Shown here: piece by piece, positions 1 through 4,470 of the stretch
Numbering within the stretch: position 1 is the first letter of the stretch
Layout of the letters: each line of letters starts with the position of its first letter
Source: Alphaproteobacteria bacterium
GTDB taxonomy: Bacteria; Pseudomonadota; Alphaproteobacteria; RF32; CAG-239
DNA: 10,051 bases
NCBI GenBank assembly: GCA_017963715.1
Contig: JAGCTK010000011.1
Location: 1-10,051 of the forward strand
Direction: 5' to 3'
Notes under the pieces: generated by a model
Told to the model about the DNA's origin: nothing
The model's input: the letters and a program-made list of their open reading frames with translations, nothing else
Databases searched by the model: none
Program-made: the position numbers and the translations under genes

Positions 1-183
1 TAAAAAATACCCGATGGCTGCACCAACAATAACGGCACTGATAAAATCAATACTCAACTGAAAACCCGTTATGGCACCCGCCGAGCGTACATCATCATCG
101 GCTTTGTCTTTGATTTGTCGTGACGTTTGCTTAAAAGCCTTGATTTTTGTGTCGAGCGTTTCGATGTCTTTGGGTGTTTGCAT
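1..183 (-). CDS. atpI: AtpI-family ATP synthase assembly protein (partial, cut by left edge)
   Basis: This is the N-terminal part (61 codons, no stop before the window edge) of a small membrane protein of the AtpI/ATPase_gene1 family. These proteins sit at the head of F-type ATP synthase operons and are thought to help assemble the c-ring or handle Mg2+. A charged, soluble N-terminus (about residues 1-40, rich in Lys and Asp) is followed by the start of a hydrophobic segment containing FISAVIVGAAIGYFL (about residues 47-61). The Gly-Ala-Ala-Ile-Gly-Tyr stretch is typical of the family's first membrane helix. The ATG overlaps the TAA of the upstream dsbA-like gene (TAATG), with a GGAAG-like ribosome site inside that gene's last codons, so translation is probably coupled. 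atpB, atpE and atpF would be expected further left. The name rests on the N-terminal third only; the second helix is not visible. Confidence 0.78.
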   Translation of the reverse strand, partial: MQTPKDIETLDTKIKAFKQTSRQIKDKADDDVRSAGAITGFQLSIDFISAVIVGAAIGYFL

Positions 184-965
184 TATTCTTCTTCCGTGTC
201 TGTGTCTTGGTCTGAAAATTTATCCAAATAATCTTTAAGTTCGTGGATGCTGGACACACCTGCAATGATTTCACGCTTATCACCTGATGTTATGAGCAAA
301 GCCGGTGTGCCTTTAATCCCAAGTTTATCAATGGCTTCTTGGCGATGAAACAAAACTTCTTTGGCCGTCGCGTCATTTTTTAAGCATTTTGAAACCTGTT
401 CCTGCTTCAAACCGTTTTTGACGGCATAATTCACAAAATGGGGCATCGGATCAGTGGCGAGTGACCATTCGCGCTGTTTTGAAAACAAAAGGTTGATGAC
501 ATCCGTTTTTTGCTTACCCTCAAAACATTCGGATAGTAATGCCGCCTGCATAGAACGTTTATCAAGCGGAAAATGGATAAATGATAACTTGATTTTGCCC
601 GTATCAATATAATCTTTTTTGAGTTTTGGCAACATGTTGAGGTGAAAATCGGCGCAATGCGTGCATCCGAGTGATGAAAATTCATAAATACTGATGGGGG
701 CATCCGGATTGCCAATCATAAATTCTTGCGGCAAATTGAGAGCAACATTGTCTTTAACGGGTTCGGACAAGGGGGCAGGAACGGCATCAGCCGAGTCTTC
801 GGAAGATAAAAAATTATCAAAAAAACCGGCCTGTGCATCTTTAATCAAATAAAAACCACCGTCTTCATACACAAAACCCTTGTAAGACAAATAGGTATAC
901 ATGCCGAAAAGATACACCAAGGCGGCACTGATGATAAAACTGATACGGTGTATAAATTTTTCCAA
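183..965 (-). CDS. Membrane-anchored DsbA-family thiol:disulfide oxidoreductase
   Basis: This is a DsbA/BdbD-like protein (Thioredoxin_4 type) of about 260 residues. It probably acts in the periplasm, making or rearranging disulfide bonds in exported proteins. Counting from the TTG at 965, an uncleaved-looking membrane segment spans about residues 8-28. A roughly 55-residue linker follows, then the thioredoxin fold starting near GNPDAPISIYEFSS. The redox motif CTHC is at 101-104, and the cis-proline loop GTPALLI has its Pro at 221. The C-terminus is strongly acidic (DTDTEEE). No ATG is available before the middle of the membrane helix. The GGAG at 974-977 lies 8 bases from the TTG at 965 but only 2 bases from the alternative TTG at 971, so I prefer 965. 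The gene follows dciA almost without a gap, an order common in alphaproteobacteria. The common active site in such proteins is CPHC; Thr replaces Pro here. Its substrate and redox direction cannot be read from the sequence. Confidence 0.88.
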   Translation of the reverse strand: MEKFIHRISFIISAALVYLFGMYTYLSYKGFVYEDGGFYLIKDAQAGFFDNFLSSEDSADAVPAPLSEPVKDNVALNLPQEFMIGNPDAPISIYEFSSLGCTHCADFHLNMLPKLKKDYIDTGKIKLSFIHFPLDKRSMQAALLSECFEGKQKTDVINLLFSKQREWSLATDPMPHFVNYAVKNGLKQEQVSKCLKNDATAKEVLFHRQEAIDKLGIKGTPALLITSGDKREIIAGVSSIHELKDYLDKFSDQDTDTEEE

Positions 966-967
966 AA

Positions 968-1495
968 TCAATTCTCCTTTTTTTGAGCGGCAAGTATATG
1001 CTTTGCCAATTCTGCCAAATGCTCTTTAAGTTCTTGATGTTGAACACAAGAGGTTATGGTGTCAATATAGGTTTGCTCATCTTCGCTGACAAGCATTTTC
1101 TTATCAATATCCGCAGATTTTGTTGTTTTATTTTGGATAGGCAAATTCTCACTTTGAATAATTTTAATCCGGCTGACCGCTTTGTAGCCGAAATATGTGT
1201 TGATTTTTTCGAGGATAATGGGTTGCTTATGGGCAATTTCAAGGGCAAAAGCACCCGAAAAAACAAGCAGATGCAAAGTGCCTTCTTCGCGTTTGTCTTT
1301 CGGAAAATCAATTTTTTGCGGGATACAGTATTGTCCAAGTTCATCCCCGACAATCGTTGTCCAATGTTGTAAAATATCGACTTCGATAAAACCGTGTTTA
1401 CCCAAGAGTTTTGTTGCGACATCGCCGACGCTTTGTGATAATGGTGTCAGGCCATTGGCTTTTTTATTGTGATTGATGATATCTTTGGACTTCAT
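968..1495 (-). CDS. dciA: DciA, replicative helicase loader/partner (DUF721)
   Basis: The protein has 175 residues. DciA binds the replicative helicase DnaB and helps load it at the origin; it is the ancestral bacterial counterpart of the phage-derived DnaC/DnaI loaders. The DUF721 domain covers about residues 15-120. It includes the family's hallmark Trp-x(3)-Val-Gly region (HWTTIVG, Trp45) and the following hydrophobic strand with LHLLVFSGAFALEIAHKQP, which builds the KH-like fold. The remaining 55 residues form a polar, probably flexible or helical tail (120-175). The ATG at 1495 has a GAGAG ribosome site 7 bases upstream, overlapping the tail end of the xerD region. The stop at 970-968 overlaps the dsbA-like start region. 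The neighbours (xerD before, dsbA-like after) fit a chromosome-maintenance role and the alphaproteobacterial gene order. Family membership is clear; DnaB loading itself is inferred from the family. Confidence 0.88.
   Translation of the reverse strand: MKSKDIINHNKKANGLTPLSQSVGDVATKLLGKHGFIEVDILQHWTTIVGDELGQYCIPQKIDFPKDKREEGTLHLLVFSGAFALEIAHKQPIILEKINTYFGYKAVSRIKIIQSENLPIQNKTTKSADIDKKMLVSEDEQTYIDTITSCVQHQELKEHLAELAKHILAAQKKEN
974..979 (-). promoter_or_regulatory. Ribosome binding site deciding the TTG start of the dsbA-like gene
   Basis: On the minus strand this reads AAGGAG, inside the last codons of dciA. It lies 8 bases before the TTG at 965-963 and 2 bases before the TTG at 971-969. The longer spacing is the usual one, which is why the start is set at 965. 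The assignment is inferred from spacing alone. Confidence 0.6.
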
Positions 1496-1505
1496 GCGAA
1501 TACTC

Positions 1506-2405
1506 TCACTGATTAAAATCTTTTAAGGGATGTTTTTCAAATACCTCTTTAATGATATGATCTTCGGACAAATGCGTATAAATTTCGGTTGTGGCAATAT
1601 TTTCGTGTCCGAGCATTGTTTGTACGGCACGCAAAGACACATCATGATTGACCAAATTGGTGGCAAAAGAATGACGCAGGGTATGCGGTGAAAGTTTTGA
1701 GGGTGACATACCTTGCAAAACGGCCACCTCTTTTAATTTTTTGAAAAAGGAATCGCGCGTTATATGTCCTTCATGTGCCTTGTCGGATGGGAATAAAAAA
1801 GGGTTTTTCTTGCTTGTTGTCAGTTGTGGCCGAATATCGGCAATGTATTGAAAGAGAAGTTTGTTGACCGCTTCATCAAAGAAGACGATTCGTTCTTTGT
1901 TGCCTTTACCTTTGATAAGAATTTGCTTTTTATCATGCAAAATATCCGTCAATTTTAAGGTGACAACTTCGGAGATACGAAGTCCGGTGGCAAACATCAA
2001 CTTTATCATAACGGCCGTCCGCTTGAAAGAGGGGTTATCTTTTTCAAAAGCGGCCGAAAACAAGGTCTCGATTTGTTGCTCGGTCAAAAATTTAGGCAAC
2101 GGGTGCTCTTTTTTGGGTGTGACGATGTCAGGCAACAAATTTGAGGCCAAAACTTTTTCTTCAATCAAAAACTTCCAAAACATCCGAACGGCTGACAATT
2201 TACGCTGAATGGATTTGACGGCATAAGCGTGTTCGCTTAAATAAACCACAAATTTTGAAATATCATCGGATGTAACAGAATTCGCCTGCACCTTGGAAAC
2301 CTCGAAAAACTGTGTCAAATCTCGTCTGTAAGATTCCAAAGTGTTTTGTGAACAGCCCTTTTGAGCCGACATCATATCTAAAAAAAGTAAAATGTGATCA
2401 TTCAT
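1506..2405 (-). CDS. xerD: Site-specific tyrosine recombinase XerD
   Basis: XerD acts with XerC at the dif site to resolve chromosome dimers before cell division. The protein has 299 residues, the usual size. The N-terminal SAM-like DNA-binding domain spans about residues 1-90 (NTLESYRRDL is typical). The catalytic domain carries the full active-site set: Arg143 (GLRISE), Lys167 (KGKGNKER), His241 and Arg244 (HTLRHSFA), His267 (LGH) and nucleophile Tyr276 (EIYTH). The C-terminal EKHPL resembles the HHPRA tail of XerD more than XerC, and xerD divergent from aroK is a known alphaproteobacterial arrangement; together these favour XerD. The start at 2405 aligns well with the family N-terminus. 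It has no clear Shine-Dalgarno sequence but lies 3 bases after the stop of the small upstream gene, so it is probably translated by coupling. No dif site was recognised in the window. A XerC assignment is the main alternative. Confidence 0.92.
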   Translation of the reverse strand: MNDHILLFLDMMSAQKGCSQNTLESYRRDLTQFFEVSKVQANSVTSDDISKFVVYLSEHAYAVKSIQRKLSAVRMFWKFLIEEKVLASNLLPDIVTPKKEHPLPKFLTEQQIETLFSAAFEKDNPSFKRTAVMIKLMFATGLRISEVVTLKLTDILHDKKQILIKGKGNKERIVFFDEAVNKLLFQYIADIRPQLTTSKKNPFLFPSDKAHEGHITRDSFFKKLKEVAVLQGMSPSKLSPHTLRHSFATNLVNHDVSLRAVQTMLGHENIATTEIYTHLSEDHIIKEVFEKHPLKDFNQ

Positions 2406-2408
2406 CGC

Positions 2409-2546
2409 TTAATGTATCGTCATTGAGATATCTTTTTCAATGCGTTTTGCAACGGGCGTAATGTCTTTCAAACTTAAAAACAAAAATGCACCGATCAAAA
2501 CGACCAAAACCGTATAAACCATCCATTTGTATTTTTTACGTTTCAT
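2409..2546 (-). CDS. Small single-pass membrane protein upstream of xerD (45 aa, hypothetical)
   Basis: This is an unrecognised small gene, probably the first of the leftward operon. It encodes 45 residues: a positively charged start (MKRKKYKW), one strongly hydrophobic helix (about residues 9-26, containing VYTVLVVLIGAFLFLSL), then a polar tail (KDITPVAKRIEKDISM and four more residues). The positive N-terminus predicts the tail faces the periplasm. A GAGAAGG ribosome site (2556-2562) lies 9 bases before the ATG, a good arrangement. The TAA is 3 bases before the ATG of xerD, which lacks its own ribosome site. These features together argue that it is translated. The tail pattern (Asp-Ile-x-Pro then Val/Ile-Glu-Lys) recalls short hypothetical proteins I associate with this position in other alphaproteobacteria; that is from memory and unchecked. 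No function can be assigned. A leader peptide serving only to couple xerD translation is an alternative. Confidence 0.72.
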   Translation of the reverse strand: MKRKKYKWMVYTVLVVLIGAFLFLSLKDITPVAKRIEKDISMTIH

Positions 2547-2555
2547 GGTAGATTA

Positions 2556-2562
2556 CCTTCTC
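2556..2562 (-). promoter_or_regulatory. Ribosome binding site of the small membrane protein gene
   Basis: On the minus strand this reads GAGAAGG, ending 9 bases before the ATG at 2546. It is the best ribosome site at the head of the leftward operon, much better than anything before xerD, and is a main reason for calling the small gene real. Confidence 0.6.
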
Positions 2563-2569
2563 AAAAATG

Positions 2570-2598
2570 TTGATATATCATTTTAATGTGGTTATAAT
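2570..2598 (+). promoter_or_regulatory. Sigma-70 promoter of the aroK-rph-rdgB-addB-addA operon
   Basis: The -35 box TTGATA (2570-2575) and the -10 box TATAAT (2593-2598) are separated by exactly 17 bases. The -10 is a perfect consensus and the -35 has five of six matches. Transcription would start near 2605, giving a leader of about 27 bases before the aroK ATG. No other promoter of this quality was noticed between the right-hand genes, so it probably serves the whole set. Confidence 0.75.
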
Positions 2599-2631
2599 GC
2601 TGGCATATTTTGTTAAAAGAAGCGTTAAAAA

Positions 2632-3174
2632 ATGAAAAAAAATATCAATAAAATCATTTTGCTGGTCGGTTTGATGGGAAGCGGTAAAACAAGTGTCGGT
2701 AAAAGGCTGGCACAAAAACTTGATTTGCCTTTTGTCGATGGCGACAGAGAAATTGAAAAAGCATCAGGCTTGGCATTGGTGGATGTGCTCAAATGTTTCG
2801 GCAGAGAAGAATATCGAAACGGTGAGATGCGCGTGATGAAGCGCTTGCTTTCGGGCGAGCCGTGCGTTTTGGCATCCGGCGGGGGCTCATTTGTTGCGGA
2901 ACAAACACGTCGTTTGGCCAAACAAAATGCGTTGACCGTGTGGCTGAAAGCCGATATCGATACACTTTATCATCGCACATACGGGCGTAAACCAAGGCCG
3001 TTTTTACAGTGTTCCGATACTGATTTTAAGCAAAAACTCGAAGATTATATCAAAGAAGAATATCCTTACTATCAAGAGGCGGATATTGTGGTTGAAACAA
3101 AAAATGAACGTGTGGAACACACGGTTAATCGGGTTGTCTCGGCTCTTAGCAATTTTTTGGGGGAAACATGGTAA
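2632..3174 (+). CDS. aroK: Shikimate kinase
   Basis: This 180-residue kinase phosphorylates shikimate with ATP to shikimate 3-phosphate, the fifth step of chorismate and aromatic amino acid synthesis, in the cytoplasm. The Walker A loop is GLMGSGKT (13-20). The shikimate-binding residues include the Asp36-x-Asp38 pair (VDGDREIE), Arg62 (EEYRNGE) and the triple glycine of SGGGS (83-85). The lid holds RKPRPFL with Arg122. The length is normal for the family. The ATG at 2632 has only a weak AGAAG upstream, in a short AT-rich leader. The gene is first in its operon behind a good promoter and is divergent from xerD, as in many alphaproteobacteria. The usual partner aroB (3-dehydroquinate synthase) does not follow; rph does, overlapping by 7 bases. 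All key residues seen are intact, so it should be active. Confidence 0.95.
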   Translation: MKKNINKIILLVGLMGSGKTSVGKRLAQKLDLPFVDGDREIEKASGLALVDVLKCFGREEYRNGEMRVMKRLLSGEPCVLASGGGSFVAEQTRRLAKQNALTVWLKADIDTLYHRTYGRKPRPFLQCSDTDFKQKLEDYIKEEYPYYQEADIVVETKNERVEHTVNRVVSALSNFLGETW

Positions 3175-3884
3175 GATCAAATGAGCGTTCAAATACGTCC
3201 CTTCGGCCCGTCAGTATTGAAACGGAGGTTAATCCGAATGCAGCCGGCTCGTGTCTGATTAAATGCGGCGGCACACATGTGTTGTGCACGGCAAGTGTGA
3301 CGACGGATTTGCCGGAGTGGCTCAAAAATGCCTCAAAGGGTTGGGTAACGGCAGAATATGCCATGTTGCCTTGCGCGACTTCCACACGTGTGGCCCGTGA
3401 AAAAAATCTGCATGCCGGTCGGACACATGAGATTCAGCGCTTAATCGGTCGATCATTGAGAAGTGTCGTAGATTTAGAGAGTTTGAAAGGCTACCAGATT
3501 ATCATCGATTGTGATGTTTTGCAAGCAGACGGCGGAACGCGGACGGCGTCGGTGACAGGCGCATTCGTGGCACTTTATATCGCCTTAACAAAAATGAAAA
3601 ATGACGGTCTTATGAATGTGTTTCCCATCAAGGAATTTGTTGCGGCCGTTTCATGCGGGATGAAAGACGGTGAAGTTTTGCTTGATTTGGATTACGGTGA
3701 AGATTCAACGGCCGATACCGATTCTAATTTCGTGATGACACAAAGCGGCAAAATTGTTGAAATACAGGGAACGGCCGAAAAAGTGCCTTTCAGCGAAGAT
3801 GAATTTTTAGAGTTGTTGCATACGGCACGAAGCGGCATATCTCAGTTGATTAACCAGCAAAAGGAGGCACTCGGTATTAAATGA
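3168..3884 (+). CDS. rph: Ribonuclease PH
   Basis: This 238-residue phosphorolytic 3'-to-5' exoribonuclease trims extra nucleotides from the 3' ends of tRNA precursors and other RNAs, forming a hexameric ring in the cytoplasm. The RNase PH fold covers nearly the whole chain. The phosphate-binding Arg85 is in GRTHEIQRLIGRSLR, the core DCDVLQADGGTRTASVTGA is at 114-132, and the metal/active-site acidic residues lie in GEDSTADTDSN (Asp179, Asp185). Two things differ from B. subtilis RNase PH. The LPRAT arginine (Arg68 there) is Cys69 here (MLPCATSTR). The loop before GRT is about two residues shorter. Other arginines of that region (Arg74, Arg77) are kept. The ATG overlaps the end of aroK by 7 bases, with GGGGGA just upstream. 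The stop overlaps the rdgB start (ATGA). The rph-rdgB pairing is common in alphaproteobacteria. Confidence 0.95.
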   Translation: MVRSNERSNTSLRPVSIETEVNPNAAGSCLIKCGGTHVLCTASVTTDLPEWLKNASKGWVTAEYAMLPCATSTRVAREKNLHAGRTHEIQRLIGRSLRSVVDLESLKGYQIIIDCDVLQADGGTRTASVTGAFVALYIALTKMKNDGLMNVFPIKEFVAAVSCGMKDGEVLLDLDYGEDSTADTDSNFVMTQSGKIVEIQGTAEKVPFSEDEFLELLHTARSGISQLINQQKEALGIK

Positions 3885-4468
3885 AAGAGTTGATTTTTGC
3901 GAGCCATAATCAAGGAAAAATAAAAGAATTGCGCGAAATGTTGACACCGCTTAACATCAAAGTTTTGTCGGCAGATGATATGTCTTTGCCCGATGTTGAA
4001 GAAACGGGAACGACGTTTGAAGAAAATGCCATCTTAAAAGCCAAAACCATTTCAGTGTTGACAAAGATGCCTGTTTTAGCAGATGATTCCGGCCTTTGTG
4101 TTGATGCTTTGGGTGGGCGGCCCGGTGTGTATACGGCACGATATGCGCCCAATCGTAATTTTGATTTGGCCATGGATATGCTCTTAAAAGAATTGGATGA
4201 AGCGGCAAATCCGTCACGCGCGGCGCATTTTTCGTGCGTTTTGGCACTTTGTTTTCCAAACGGTGAAAAAGTATGTTTCGAAGGCCGAGTGGATGGCACG
4301 ATTGCCAATCAAAAAAGCGGCTCTGCCGGCTTTGGTTTTGACCCGATTTTTATCCCGTCAGGTTATGATTTGACATTTGCCGAGTTGGGTCGCGAGATTA
4401 AAAATCGAATTTCGCATCGCGGAAGGGCTTTGCAAAAATTGGCTGTATATCTCAAAGCACAAGGATAA
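3881..4468 (+). CDS. rdgB: XTP/dITP pyrophosphatase (HAM1/RdgB family)
   Basis: This 195-residue enzyme hydrolyses non-canonical purine triphosphates (XTP, dITP, ITP) to the monophosphate and pyrophosphate, keeping deaminated bases out of DNA and RNA. The nucleotide-binding SHNQGK (8-13), the catalytic and metal-binding ADDSGL (Asp68, Asp69), the specificity loop GFGFDPIF (150-157) and the C-terminal ISHRGRAL (177-184) are all present, so the protein looks intact. The length is normal. The ATG overlaps the rph stop as ATGA, and an in-frame TAA directly before it (3878-3880) rules out an earlier start. A strong AAGGAGG (3861-3867) lies 13 bases upstream, further than usual, so initiation may depend on ribosomes finishing rph. 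It is followed by addB after 2 bases. Cleaning the nucleotide pool beside a recombinational repair complex is functionally sensible, since inosine excision creates breaks, but the link is inferred. Confidence 0.95.
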   Translation: MKELIFASHNQGKIKELREMLTPLNIKVLSADDMSLPDVEETGTTFEENAILKAKTISVLTKMPVLADDSGLCVDALGGRPGVYTARYAPNRNFDLAMDMLLKELDEAANPSRAAHFSCVLALCFPNGEKVCFEGRVDGTIANQKSGSAGFGFDPIFIPSGYDLTFAELGREIKNRISHRGRALQKLAVYLKAQG

Positions 4469-4470
4469 TC

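Larger units (their letters stand above)
2547..2631. other. Divergent intergenic region between the xerD and aroK operons
   Basis: These are the 85 bases between the two head-to-head operons, AT-rich and without coding potential. A good rightward promoter is visible. A leftward promoter must also be here or just inside aroK. AT-rich candidates exist (a TAAAAT and a TATAAC on the minus strand), but none has a convincing -35 box at 16-18 bases, so I do not call one. No terminator, operator palindrome or riboswitch was recognised. Confidence 0.6.

Noticed and set aside
983..1372. 129-codon plus-strand frame over dciA
   Set aside because: It is antisense to a clear DUF721 gene, has a composition unlike the neighbouring proteins and shows no domain or ribosome site.
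1861..2208. 115-codon plus-strand frame over xerD
   Set aside because: It is antisense to the catalytic domain of xerD and has no independent support.
2547..2640. Leftward promoter for the small gene-xerD-dciA-dsbA operon
   Set aside because: TAAAAT and TATAAC on the minus strand are possible -10 boxes, and a TTAACA resembles a -35, but no pair has acceptable spacing. A promoter must exist but cannot be placed by eye.
2401..2640. A dif recombination site near xerD
   Set aside because: No 28-base element with two imperfect inverted XerC/XerD arms and a central spacer was recognised; dif is normally near the terminus, not beside xerD.
3910..4308. 132-codon minus-strand frame over rdgB
   Set aside because: It mirrors the rdgB coding frame, with no domain, and would run against a tightly packed operon.
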